Below the pieces are notes generated by a model that made no database searches, was not told where the DNA came from, and saw only the letters and a program-made list of their open reading frames with translations. Below are positions 41,110-49,441 of a DNA stretch of 64,000 nucleotides, in pieces; positions within the stretch are counted from its first letter, which is position 1; the number at the start of each line of letters is the position of its first letter. Source of the DNA: Microbulbifer elongatus (GTDB taxonomy: Bacteria > Pseudomonadota > Gammaproteobacteria > Pseudomonadales > Cellvibrionaceae). The stretch covers positions 1,302,001 to 1,366,000 of the forward strand of contig NZ_JAIVKJ010000001.1 of assembly GCF_020524885.1 (NCBI RefSeq), in the 5' to 3' direction. The position numbers and the translations under genes were made by a program.

Positions 41110-41778
41110 TCAGTTATTGTTGTTTTCCAGCCATTGGAACACTTCCGCCACATCCACCACATCCGCATACTTTAGTGACAGATCGGTCAGGTTGGCGAAG
41201 TGGTAGCTTTCGTGTTTATCCGCCACGCACTCCTCGGGAACAATAGTGCGGTAGCCGCGGGACAGGCTGTCCACTGCGGTGGCGCGGATGCAGCCGGAGG
41301 TAGAACCGCCGGTGATGATCACGGTGTCCACCTGGTGCCATACCAGCAGGGATTGCAGCTGGGTTTCAAAGAAGGCGCTGGGCATTTTCTTGCAGTAAAT
41401 CACGTCGCGCTGGCGGTCAATTTCCACGCGGTCATCGAACTCGCTTCTGGTGGAATCGAACTTGATGTTTTGCAGTGAGTCCGGTGTGTCGGTGCGGGTG
41501 CCCCAGATGCCGGCATCCTCTCCCGAGTCCATATAGGCCACGTGGGTCCAGACTACCGGCCAGCCCTTGGCGCGGAAGCTCTTTGCCAGCTCGTTGACGT
41601 AGTGCATCTGGTTGGGGTCGGTCTCATAGGCTGTCTTGAACAGGTCGGTGCGGGTGTAGGCTTTCTGCGGATCTACATTGACCAGGGCTGCTTTGCGCCC
41701 AAACCCGAAGCGTTTGCGCGCGGGGTTCGCTTTCACTTCCAGATAAAGCTCTTTGGCTGTCTTTGTTGTGGTTTCCAT
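41110..41778 (-). CDS. isochorismatase-family amidohydrolase 2
   Basis: A 222-residue cysteine hydrolase with Asp36 (ALVNVDPQKAY), Lys130/131 (YCKKMPSAF) and Cys163 (GSTSGCIRATAVD). The layout again matches N-carbamoylsarcosine/maleamate amidases. As first gene before two imidase-like hydrolases it would take the half-amide they release and free ammonia. ATG 41778 begins the conserved METTTKTAKEL; the extension to 41841 is not family-like. Confidence 0.86.
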   Translation of the reverse strand: METTTKTAKELYLEVKANPARKRFGFGRKAALVNVDPQKAYTRTDLFKTAYETDPNQMHYVNELAKSFRAKGWPVVWTHVAYMDSGEDAGIWGTRTDTPDSLQNIKFDSTRSEFDDRVEIDRQRDVIYCKKMPSAFFETQLQSLLVWHQVDTVIITGGSTSGCIRATAVDSLSRGYRTIVPEECVADKHESYHFANLTDLSLKYADVVDVAEVFQWLENNNN

Positions 41779-41969
41779 GGTCTGCCCCCGGAAATTTGGC
41801 TGTAGGGTAATAGTTGCTCTAGGCGATGTCTGGTATTGCAAGAGCCCGTTTCAATAGATGCTAACAGCTCTCTGAATATCGCCTTTTGACTTATAGCAAT
41901 GCGTGCACCGATTTCTCCGGCTATTGTTGCGCCAACCAATAAGAAAGTATCTGGACGAGAAGTACCCGT

Positions 41970-42635
41970 ATGAGCGCTTACCTCTTTGTGAAGTTGTTGC
42001 ACAACCTGTGCTTTGTTTACTGGCTGGGCGGGGACTTGGGGACCTTTTATGCCAGTCGCTACGTGGCCCGGCCAGATCTTTCGCCGCAGGCCCGCAGCAC
42101 CGCGCTGACGATCATGATGGGCTGTGACCAGGGGCCGCGCTTCTGCATGCCCCTGATCCTGCCACTGGGATTGCAGCTTGCGTATATGTCCGGGCAATGG
42201 TCGGTGGCACCAATTTGGCTGTGGTTGGCCTGGGGGCTATGCCTCGGTTGGCTGGCACTGGTGGCGACACTGCATTTTGCTCACGGTAAGGCCTTCATCC
42301 CTAAGCTGACTAAGCTGGATTTCTACCTGCGGGTAGTGCTCATTGTCGGACTGTTGACGCTCGCGGGATATGCGCTGGCAACCAACTTCATCCTCAGCGC
42401 GGACTGGCTGGCGATCAAGCTGGGGATCTTCGCGCTGCTGGTTATGTGTGGTCTGTTCATTCGCATGCGTCTCAAAGTGTTCGGGGCGGCCTGGGGCAAG
42501 TTGATGTCTGGAGATGAAAGTGACTCCGTCAATCAGGTCATTCGCAGTTCCATCGCCTCCTGCCGGCCGTTTGTCTATCTAATCTGGGTGGGCTTGTTGG
42601 TTAATGCGGCTTACGGGCTGCACCTGATTTACTGA
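41970..42635 (+). CDS. unknown four-helix membrane protein
   Basis: A 221-residue protein with about five hydrophobic stretches (LLHNLCFVYWLGG, CMPLILPLGLQLAYM, IWLWLAWGLCLGWLALVA, LIVGLLTLAGYALA, PFVYLIWVGLLVNAAYGL). A histidine in helix 1 (KLLHN) and one in LHFAHGKAF could bind heme, as in some CopD/DUF2269-like proteins; this is tentative. It is first in a rightward pair with a GST gene, 16 bases apart. Its 191-base upstream region shows no clear operator. Confidence 0.68.
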   Translation: MSAYLFVKLLHNLCFVYWLGGDLGTFYASRYVARPDLSPQARSTALTIMMGCDQGPRFCMPLILPLGLQLAYMSGQWSVAPIWLWLAWGLCLGWLALVATLHFAHGKAFIPKLTKLDFYLRVVLIVGLLTLAGYALATNFILSADWLAIKLGIFALLVMCGLFIRMRLKVFGAAWGKLMSGDESDSVNQVIRSSIASCRPFVYLIWVGLLVNAAYGLHLIY

Positions 42636-42651
42636 TTGCAGGACTCCGCTT

Positions 42652-43308
42652 ATGAAACTCTACAGTCTTCCGCATTCGCCTTACGCCGCGCGCGTCCGAA
42701 TGCAGGCTCGTCTGGATAACCTGGCTCTGGAAATCCTGCCGCCGCCGGTGCCGCTGCGTACCGAGGCATTCCTCGAACGATTCCCTCTCGGCAAGGTGCC
42801 GGTGCTGGAACTGGAGAGCGGTGAAACCATCGCCGAGAGCTGGGCGATCATGGAGTATCTCGCGGAGACTAAGGCGGGTGGTGGCAGCACACTGCTGCCG
42901 GAAGATGCGCTCGCACGGGCGCAAATGCGTATGGTCGGTCGCTACGCCGACTTGCACCTTGCGGCCAATGCGCTGTTTCCGCTGTTTCGCGCGACCATGG
43001 GTGGCAGCGAAATTGATGCTGCTGGCATAGCGGATGCCCTGCGCGCGGAGTTGGCGAAAGGCGAGCGTCTGTTCTCCAGCATTGACCGCGACCGCGCGCT
43101 CAATCTTGGCGATGTGGCACTTGCGCCGACAATCCTTTATCTGCAGGAGTTGTCACCCGTGGTGGGGGTGCCGCAGCCACTGCAAGGATTTGCGCAGCTG
43201 GAGGCTTGGTGGGAAAGGGTGAATGGTGTCCGTGCTATCAGCGACACCTTGCAGGAAGTGCGTGTTGCTTATCAGGCTTTCGTGGAAAGCTTGGCGGCAA
43301 AGGCCTGA
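42652..43308 (+). CDS. glutathione S-transferase family protein
   Basis: A 218-residue GST with an N-terminal thioredoxin-like domain: PHSPYAARVRM with Ser9 as candidate catalytic residue, the cis-proline segment GKVPVLEL and the gamma-glutamyl-binding AESWAIMEYL. A helical C-terminal domain follows (about 85-218). The Ser and layout fit theta/zeta or beta-like GSTs. Zeta GSTs isomerise maleylacetoacetate, and an isomerase role toward a maleyl compound is possible. Conjugation or reduction of reactive intermediates is the alternative. Confidence 0.85.
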   Translation: MKLYSLPHSPYAARVRMQARLDNLALEILPPPVPLRTEAFLERFPLGKVPVLELESGETIAESWAIMEYLAETKAGGGSTLLPEDALARAQMRMVGRYADLHLAANALFPLFRATMGGSEIDAAGIADALRAELAKGERLFSSIDRDRALNLGDVALAPTILYLQELSPVVGVPQPLQGFAQLEAWWERVNGVRAISDTLQEVRVAYQAFVESLAAKA

Positions 43309-43452
43309 CTCCTTTCTCAGCTTTTGCCGGTTTTTATATCCGTTTTTTCTCTGGCGTGCGCATTTCCCGGCGCGCGCGGCGCTCTTTTCTTCCCTGAATT
43401 CTGCGGTATTTGTATGCGATCGATCGGGTGTCACGGCGTCGCCCTTCAATCA

Positions 43453-43480
43453 AATGTTATATTGACATAACAATATCTCA
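43453..43480. promoter_or_regulatory. candidate GntR operator before the RedY-like operon
   Basis: TGTTAT (43455-43460) and ATAACA (43467-43472) are inverted arms around ATTGAC, followed by ATATCTCAA. Both strands give the core, as ATATAACATT and CATAACAAT. It lies 46-73 bases before ATG 43526 and would control the long operon 43526-50557. Confidence 0.55.
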
Positions 43481-43525
43481 AGAATAGGATGTTTTCATAT
43501 TGGCTTAACAGGCGGAGGGCTTGCC

Positions 43526-43837
43526 ATGTCTACCACGATCATTGTGCTGTTCAACCTGAAACCGGGCGTTAGTCCATCGGATTATGAGCAGTGGGCAAAG
43601 ACCACGGATCTGCCCACCGTGCGCAAGTTGGGCTCGGTCAATCAATTTTCTGTGCTGCGCACATCGGGCCTGCTCGGTTCTGAGGCGCCGGCCCCTTACC
43701 AGTACGTCGAACTACTCGAAGTAAACGATATGGAGACGCTGGGTGCAGATGTTTCCAGTGAGACCATGCAGCGAGTGGCGGCTGAATTCCAGCAGTTTGC
43801 GGACAATCCGCAGTTCATGTTGACCGACGTTATTTGA
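43526..43837 (+). CDS. RedY/HapK-like small protein
   Basis: A 103-residue protein with the pattern of REDY-like proteins (HapK of Hahella, RedY of Streptomyces prodiginine clusters): VLFNLKPGVSPSDYEQWA (8-25), TVRKLGSVNQFSVLR, APAPYQYVELLEV and a C-terminal EFQQFADNPQFM. The fold should be a dimeric ferredoxin-like alpha/beta barrel of the EthD/ABM kind. RedY-type proteins are associated with tripyrrole pigment clusters, though their exact reaction is not settled. Here it is first gene of the operon to 50557; GGCGGAGGG precedes it. Confidence 0.78.
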   Translation: MSTTIIVLFNLKPGVSPSDYEQWAKTTDLPTVRKLGSVNQFSVLRTSGLLGSEAPAPYQYVELLEVNDMETLGADVSSETMQRVAAEFQQFADNPQFMLTDVI

Positions 43838-43862
43838 TCACCTGAAGCCGGGAGCGCAACAG

Positions 43863-44714
43863 ATGGGCACAATTGGCAAGTATCCGGAACTGAAAGATAA
43901 GGTCGCCGTCATTACCGGCGCTGGCCGCCGCGATGGATTGGGTGAGGCAATGGCCCGTCGCCTGGCCGCGGAGGGCGTCAAAGTGGTGCTGACTGACATC
44001 GGTCACGGTCAGGGGGAACACCTGCCCGAGGACGCGGTTGGCACCAGCGCAGAGATGGAAGAAATTGCCTGTGAGTTGCGCGACGCAGGAGGTGATGTTG
44101 CGACATTCAACTGCAATGTTCTAGAGCCCCAGGAAGTGCAGGCGGCGGCGGAGTTTGCGCTGGGTCATTTTGGTGGCCTGGATATCTGGGTCAATAACGC
44201 CGGTATCGGTTACCTGATGGAGCCGGTGGTGGAGATGGGCGTTGATAAGTGGGACGCAGTACTGGGGGTAAACCTGCGCGGTGCCTTTCTCGGTATCAAA
44301 TATGCCGCCGAGATCATGTTGCGCCAGAGGCAGGGTGGGCGAATCATCAATATCGGCAGCCAGGCGTCCAAGTCAGGCTTTGCCCACGCTTCCGCCTACA
44401 CCGCATCCAAGCACGGGCTGGTGGGGCTCACCCGCTCGGCGGCGCAGGAGCTTGGGCCTGCCGGAATTACCGTCAATACCATCTGCCCGAATCATGTGAC
44501 TACCGGCCTGGGAGCCTGGCAAAACGCCCATTTTTCTGAGGTTACCGGCAAAGGCCATGACCGCTACATGGAAGATATGCGCGCGCGCATTCCACTGGGG
44601 CGCCCCGGGTTGCAGGAAGACGTGGCCAAGGCCTGTGCCTTTCTCTGCTCTGATGAGGCTTCCTATATCACCGGCGAGGCGATGAATGTCTCGGGTGGTG
44701 AGGAATATCACTGA
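43863..44714 (+). CDS. classical short-chain dehydrogenase/reductase
   Basis: A 283-residue SDR. The cofactor loop TGAGRRDGLGEA (about 19-30) has an insert compared with the usual TGxxxGIG. WVNNAG, the catalytic Ser of NIGSQAS, and YTASK (Tyr and Lys) are present, and the C-terminus ITGEAMNVSGGEEYH is typical of 3-oxoacyl reductase-like SDRs. It lacks the NOL-specific blocks of the other two SDRs. It probably oxidises or reduces a hydroxyacyl intermediate. It lies 25 bases after the RedY-like gene. Confidence 0.87.
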   Translation: MGTIGKYPELKDKVAVITGAGRRDGLGEAMARRLAAEGVKVVLTDIGHGQGEHLPEDAVGTSAEMEEIACELRDAGGDVATFNCNVLEPQEVQAAAEFALGHFGGLDIWVNNAGIGYLMEPVVEMGVDKWDAVLGVNLRGAFLGIKYAAEIMLRQRQGGRIINIGSQASKSGFAHASAYTASKHGLVGLTRSAAQELGPAGITVNTICPNHVTTGLGAWQNAHFSEVTGKGHDRYMEDMRARIPLGRPGLQEDVAKACAFLCSDEASYITGEAMNVSGGEEYH

Positions 44715-44738
44715 GTTGCCTGCGAGGGGTTATCCGGT

Positions 44739-45638
44739 ATGAGTAAGCAAGTTACCTGGCCCGGCGATGCGCGGCTGGCGTTGTCGATTGTGGTCAATGT
44801 TGAGGAAGGTTCCGAGAGCACCTTGCTCGATGGCGACCGCGGTCCAGAGCCAGTTGATGAGCTGGGTGTAGCGCCGCGCAAACCCATCCGCGCACATGCC
44901 AATGAAAGTAACTATGAGTACGGCATTCGCGAAGGCTGGCCACGCATTCAGGCGCTGCTTGAGCGCTACCGGATCCCGGCCACTTTCTGCGCGGCTGCCG
45001 TTGCGCTCGAGCGCGCGCCGCAAATCGCACGTTTCATTGCGGACGGCGCGCACGAGGCGTGCAGTCACGGCTACCGCTGGCAGCATCAGTTTGGAATGAG
45101 TGAGGACGACGAGCGGGAATTTATTCGCGCGGCGATTACCTCCATTACCAAGACCACCGGGCAGCGCCCGAGAGGCTGGCTGAGTCGCTATCTGCACACC
45201 GATAACACCCGCAGGCTGTTGCAGGAAGAGGGCTTTGATTACCACATGGACGATTACAGTGCTGACGCCCCTTTCTGGGCGCCGGTACAGGGTTCCGACA
45301 AACCCATGTTGGTCCTGCCCTATGCAATCGACTCCAATGATATGAAATTCTGGACAGCGCCGTCACTGACGCCGCAAGCCTGGCTGGATTATGCCTGCCG
45401 GACACTGGATACCCTGTTGCAAGAAGGTGCCGGGCAGGCACGCATGATGTCCCTGGGGTTGCACCTGCGTATCATCGGCCGTCCCGGCCGAATCGGTGCG
45501 CTCGATGAATTCCTGCGCTATGCCAAGTCACAACCGGGTGTTTGGTTTGCCACCCGGGCGCAAATTGCCGATGCATTCACCGCACAGGTTCCGGCAAATC
45601 AGGTGCGTGAGCCGCTGCGTGGATGGGAGCACTTTTGA
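44739..45638 (+). CDS. polysaccharide deacetylase-fold (PuuE/imidase-like) hydrolase 3
   Basis: A 299-residue PuuE-type protein. It has ALSIVVNVEEGSE near the N-terminus, NYEYGIREGWPRIQALLERY, the metal-site motif ACSHGYRWQHQF and GWLSRYLHTDNTR. The SHGYRW form is that of allantoinase PuuE (SHGWRW), making a cyclic ureide or imide substrate likely. The stop overlaps the CitE start by one base, linking ring opening with the lyase step. It is a separate lineage from the two tandem copies at 39176-41079. Confidence 0.82.
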   Translation: MSKQVTWPGDARLALSIVVNVEEGSESTLLDGDRGPEPVDELGVAPRKPIRAHANESNYEYGIREGWPRIQALLERYRIPATFCAAAVALERAPQIARFIADGAHEACSHGYRWQHQFGMSEDDEREFIRAAITSITKTTGQRPRGWLSRYLHTDNTRRLLQEEGFDYHMDDYSADAPFWAPVQGSDKPMLVLPYAIDSNDMKFWTAPSLTPQAWLDYACRTLDTLLQEGAGQARMMSLGLHLRIIGRPGRIGALDEFLRYAKSQPGVWFATRAQIADAFTAQVPANQVREPLRGWEHF

Positions 45639-46471
45639 TGTTTGACGCGCGTAGCCTGTTATTTGTGCCGGGGAATCGCCCGGAGCGGTTTGAGAAGGCC
45701 CTTGCCAGTGCCGCCGATGTTATCTGTATCGATCTGGAAGATGCGGTGCCGCAAGCGCAGAAATCGGAAGCACGCGAGGCGGTGAGCACATTTTTGTCGG
45801 CTTGTAATGCGGACCAGCGAGCGCGCCTGTGTGTGCGCGTGAGCGCGGTCGGCACTGAGGCGGGCAGGGCGGATCTCGCGGCACTGTCACAGAGTCCGTT
45901 ACCCGCACGATTAATGCTGGCAAAGACCGAAACAGAAAATGATATTCCGCAAGCCGTCGGCTTGCTCGATGGCTCGGCGCGCTGGATTGCGTTGATCGAA
46001 AGCGCCGCCGGCCTGCTTTCGCTGGATGCCATTTGTCGTGGTTCAGGGTTGGATGCCGTGATGTTCGGCGGTGCCGATTTCGCCGCCCAGATTGGTGCCG
46101 AGTTTGCCTGGGAACCATTGCTTTGGGCGCGCTCGCAAATGGTGGTGACCGCAGCCGCGCATCGGTTACCAGTCATAGATGTCCCTTTTCTCGATATACA
46201 GGATGCGACGGGTCTGGAGCAGGAAACCGGGCGCGTCGCTGCGCTGGGCTTTTCCGCCAAGGCGGCGATCCATCCTGTGCAGGTTGAGCATATCCATCGT
46301 GGGTTTGCCCCGGCACCGGAAGCGCTGGAGCGGGCGCGCAAGACGCTTGAAGCATTTGAGCAGGCGCGCGGTGGCGCCGTGGTGGTGGACGGGCGCATGG
46401 TGGATCAGCCCATCGTCGACAGCGCGCGCCGGTTGATCGCACGGGCGCATGCCAGTGAAGAAATTGTGTAA
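45638..46471 (+). CDS. CitE/HpcH-family acyl-CoA lyase
   Basis: A 277-residue TIM-barrel lyase with FVPGNRPERF (10-19), CIDLEDAVP (metal and CoA site), LIESAAGL, MFGGADFAAQIG and FSAKAAIHPVQV. These are the features of citryl-/malyl-/citramalyl-CoA lyase-like proteins. Cleavage of a citramalyl-CoA or methylmalyl-CoA type ester to acetyl- or propionyl-CoA plus an oxoacid is the likely job. ATG 45638 is used; the preceding gene ends on the same base. A MaoC hydratase follows, so hydration and cleavage are encoded side by side. Confidence 0.87.
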   Translation: MFDARSLLFVPGNRPERFEKALASAADVICIDLEDAVPQAQKSEAREAVSTFLSACNADQRARLCVRVSAVGTEAGRADLAALSQSPLPARLMLAKTETENDIPQAVGLLDGSARWIALIESAAGLLSLDAICRGSGLDAVMFGGADFAAQIGAEFAWEPLLWARSQMVVTAAAHRLPVIDVPFLDIQDATGLEQETGRVAALGFSAKAAIHPVQVEHIHRGFAPAPEALERARKTLEAFEQARGGAVVVDGRMVDQPIVDSARRLIARAHASEEIV

Positions 46472-46491
46472 ATCGCAGTAGGAAATTGCAT

Positions 46492-47010
46492 ATGGCTGGA
46501 GAAATGAAACAGGTTGGTGAAAACCGCTATCGCGAAACCTTTGGACGGTTCTTTGATGACTTCAAGGTGGGGGACACCTATGAGCATCGTCCCGGTCGCA
46601 CCATCACCGAGACCGACAACACCTGGTTTACCCTGTTGACCATGAATACGCACCCTGCGCATTTCGACAAGGAATATGCTGCGGGTACCGAGTTCGGCAA
46701 GCCCCTGGTGTGCAGTCCGTTCACCGTGGCGTTGATGGTCGGCATGAGCGTGACGGATATCAGTCAAAAAGCCATTGCCAACCTTGGCTGGGATGACATT
46801 CGCCTGACCGCGCCACTGTTTGTTGGTGACACGCTTTACGCGGAATCCGAAGTATTGGACAAGCGCGAATCCAAGTCCCGCCCAAACCAGGGCATCGTTA
46901 CTGTCCGCACACGCGGTATCAAGCAGGACGGCACCGAAGTCTGCTCATTTGTACGCAAAGTACTGGTGTGGAAGCGCGGTGCCGAAATGGAAGACAAAGT
47001 GAATTACTGA
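46492..47010 (+). CDS. MaoC-family (hot-dog) dehydratase/hydratase
   Basis: A 172-residue hot-dog protein. The hydratase motif region is TDNTWFTLLTMNTHPAHFD (about 40-58) with the Asp/Asn-His pair of R-specific enoyl-CoA hydratases and mesaconyl-CoA hydratase. Next to CitE it could hydrate a mesaconyl-CoA-like enoyl ester before cleavage. ATG 46492 follows AGGA; a TTG two codons earlier is less suited. It is followed after 25 bases by an acyl-CoA dehydrogenase. Confidence 0.86.
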   Translation: MAGEMKQVGENRYRETFGRFFDDFKVGDTYEHRPGRTITETDNTWFTLLTMNTHPAHFDKEYAAGTEFGKPLVCSPFTVALMVGMSVTDISQKAIANLGWDDIRLTAPLFVGDTLYAESEVLDKRESKSRPNQGIVTVRTRGIKQDGTEVCSFVRKVLVWKRGAEMEDKVNY

Positions 47011-47035
47011 GCAGTCGAATAATCAGGAGACGGTG

Positions 47036-48205
47036 ATGAGCTGGAGCGCAGAAGACGAGGCCGCAATCCTCGATACCATTGACCGGTTTGTGGCCAATGA
47101 CGTAGCACCGATTGCACGGGAGAAAGACCTCGCTGATGAGTATCCCCATGAGTTGGTAGATACCATGAAAGAACTCGGCCTGTTTGGCGCCACCATCGGT
47201 GAGGCTTACGGCGGACTTTCATTATCTGCGGCCACCTATGCCCGCATCGTGCAGAAAATTTCTGCGGTTTGGATGGCACCGGGTGGTATTTTCAATTCCC
47301 ACCTGATCATGGCCGCCGCAATCGAGCGTTTTGGTACTGAAGAGCAGAAGCAGCAGTTTTTGCCTCAGATGGTCGAAGGCAAGCTCCGTGGTGGTATTGC
47401 CCTGACCGAGCCGAATGCCGGTACCGATCTGCAGTCCATTCACTGTGTGGCACGACGGGATGGTGATGAGTATGTGGTAAATGGCAGCAAGATGTGGATC
47501 ACCAATGCGCTGAACGGCAATTGCCTGGCACTGCTGGTGAAAACGGACCCCGACGCTGAACCGCGCCATCGCGGTATGTCCATGTTTGCCATCCGCACCA
47601 AGGACGACGACGGCAACCTGTTGCCGGGCATCACCATCAACAAAATCAAGAAAACCTGTTACCGGGCCATCGATACGGCCGAAGTCGTTTTCGAGGACTT
47701 CCGGGTGCCGATCGATAACCTGATCGGCGGCGAGGAGGGGCGCGGATTTCATATCGCGGTGGGCGGCCTGGAGCTGGGCCGCATCAATGTGGCAGCGCGC
47801 GGCGCGGGTATCGCCCAGGGGGCGCTAAAGCTGGCACTGCGCTATGCGCAGGAGCGGGAAACCTTTGGCAAACCCATCATCCAGCACCAGGCGATCCAGC
47901 TGAAGCTGGGGGAAATGGCGGCAAAGGTGGAAGCGGCCAAGTTGCTGGTTGACCAGGCCGCGCGCATGTACGACAGCGGCCAGCGCTGCGACCTGGAGGC
48001 GGGTATGGCCAAGTACTTCGCCAGTGAGGCCGGAGTCTTCTGTTCCCAGGAGGCGATGCGGATTTTTGGTGGCTATGGATTCTCGACGGAATACGAGATC
48101 GAGCGCTACTACCGCGATGCCATGCTGATGTGCGTGGGCGAGGGGACCAATGAGATGCAGCGCATCATTATTGCCAAGCAACTGGCGGCGCGCGAGGCTA
48201 TTTGA
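47036..48205 (+). CDS. acyl-CoA dehydrogenase (canonical)
   Basis: A 389-residue acyl-CoA dehydrogenase. It has the family motifs IALTEPNAGTDLQS (about 122-135) and MWITNALNGN, and the C-terminal YYRDAMLMCVGEGTNEMQR with the catalytic Glu in GEGTNE. FAD-dependent oxidation of a short or branched acyl-CoA is expected, with electrons going to ETF. AGGAG precedes ATG 47036. Its TGA overlaps the next CaiB ATG by one base. Confidence 0.92.
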   Translation: MSWSAEDEAAILDTIDRFVANDVAPIAREKDLADEYPHELVDTMKELGLFGATIGEAYGGLSLSAATYARIVQKISAVWMAPGGIFNSHLIMAAAIERFGTEEQKQQFLPQMVEGKLRGGIALTEPNAGTDLQSIHCVARRDGDEYVVNGSKMWITNALNGNCLALLVKTDPDAEPRHRGMSMFAIRTKDDDGNLLPGITINKIKKTCYRAIDTAEVVFEDFRVPIDNLIGGEEGRGFHIAVGGLELGRINVAARGAGIAQGALKLALRYAQERETFGKPIIQHQAIQLKLGEMAAKVEAAKLLVDQAARMYDSGQRCDLEAGMAKYFASEAGVFCSQEAMRIFGGYGFSTEYEIERYYRDAMLMCVGEGTNEMQRIIIAKQLAAREAI

Positions 48206-49401
48206 TGGAGACCACCAAACCGCTCGCCGGTATCCGTGTTATCGCCGTTGAACAATACGGTGCGGGGCCATTTGGCTCCATGCAGTTGGCGGATATGGGC
48301 GCGGAGGTCATCAAGATTGAAAACCCGGCGACCGGTGGCGACATCGCGCGACAGTCTGGTCCATATTTCCTTGGCGACAACGACAGCGATTTTTTCCAGA
48401 CGTTTAACCGCAACAAAAAAAGTCTGACACTGGATCTAAAAAGTTCTGCGGGCCGCCAGGTCTTCGAGCGCCTGGTAAAGAGCGCAGATGTGGTAATGAA
48501 CAACCTGAGAGGTGATCAGCCAGCAAAACTGGGCCTTGATTACGACAGTTTGGGCGCGATCAAGCCGGAGATTATTTGCGGCCACCTGTCTGCCTACGGC
48601 AGGGACAATGACCGGGTCAATTGGCCGGGCTACGACTACCTGATGCAGGCCGAAGCCGGTTTCATGGATCTCACCGGTGAGCCGGGCGCGCCGCCCGCAC
48701 GCTTCGGTCTGTCGATGGTGGACTTCATGAGCGGCGTCACTCTGGCCATGGGCGTTTTAGGGGCTCTTGTTGGGGTCCTGCGCGGAGGCCGGGGCCGGGA
48801 TGTCGACGTCAACCTGTTTGACGTGGCCATCACCCAGCTGACCTACCCCGCTACCTGGTACCTGAACCGCGGTCACGAGACCGAGCGGGTATCCCGTTCA
48901 GGGCATCCATCCACGGTGCCGTGCCAGACCTATCGCACAGCGGATGGCTGGTTGTTCGTGATGGCGATGACGGAAAAGTTCTGGCACATACTGGTGGAAG
49001 GGCTCGGCAGAAAAGATCTGCTGGCGGATTCGCGCTTCGCAACCGTGGCGGAGCGCCGGGCGCACCGTGAGCAGTTGACTGAAATTCTCGATGTCGAGTT
49101 CGCGCATCACTCCACTAACTATTGGCTCGAACGTTTCGCTGGGCGATTGCCAGTGGCACCCGTAAACCGCTTTGCTCAGGCGATGGACAACCCATGGCTG
49201 GCACAGACCGGCATGCTGCAGCCGATGCCTCACGTTGATAATAGTCAATTCAGGGTGCTGGCAAGCCCGTTAAAATTTGATGGAAACAGGCCCCCAGGTT
49301 CCGGCTGCTCCAGACTGGGCGAAGATACCGGGGACCTGCTGGAAGGGCTCGGGTACTCAGTCGCAGACATCGAATCGTTGGCTGCCGAGCGAGTCATCTG
49401 A
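48205..49401 (+). CDS. CaiB/BaiF family (class III) CoA-transferase 3
   Basis: A 398-residue CoA-transferase with AVEQYGAGPFGSMQLADMG (14-32), NRNKKSLTLDLKS and the catalytic-Asp region LSMVDFMSG. It is nearer to the succinyl-CoA-dependent transferases of branched or aromatic acids than to formyl-CoA transferase. It is coupled to the acyl-CoA dehydrogenase upstream by a one-base overlap and followed after 40 bases by a further CaiB gene. The pair may form a heteromer or act on two diacids. Confidence 0.88.
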   Translation: METTKPLAGIRVIAVEQYGAGPFGSMQLADMGAEVIKIENPATGGDIARQSGPYFLGDNDSDFFQTFNRNKKSLTLDLKSSAGRQVFERLVKSADVVMNNLRGDQPAKLGLDYDSLGAIKPEIICGHLSAYGRDNDRVNWPGYDYLMQAEAGFMDLTGEPGAPPARFGLSMVDFMSGVTLAMGVLGALVGVLRGGRGRDVDVNLFDVAITQLTYPATWYLNRGHETERVSRSGHPSTVPCQTYRTADGWLFVMAMTEKFWHILVEGLGRKDLLADSRFATVAERRAHREQLTEILDVEFAHHSTNYWLERFAGRLPVAPVNRFAQAMDNPWLAQTGMLQPMPHVDNSQFRVLASPLKFDGNRPPGSGCSRLGEDTGDLLEGLGYSVADIESLAAERVI

Positions 49402-49441
49402 GCGCCTGCATTTTTAGGCTCTGAGTGGAGACAATTTGTCC

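Noticed and set aside
41779-41969. GntR operator in the divergent gap before the membrane protein and GST genes
   Set aside because: TTGACTTATAGCAAT shows only loose similarity; no TATAWCAWT core is present.
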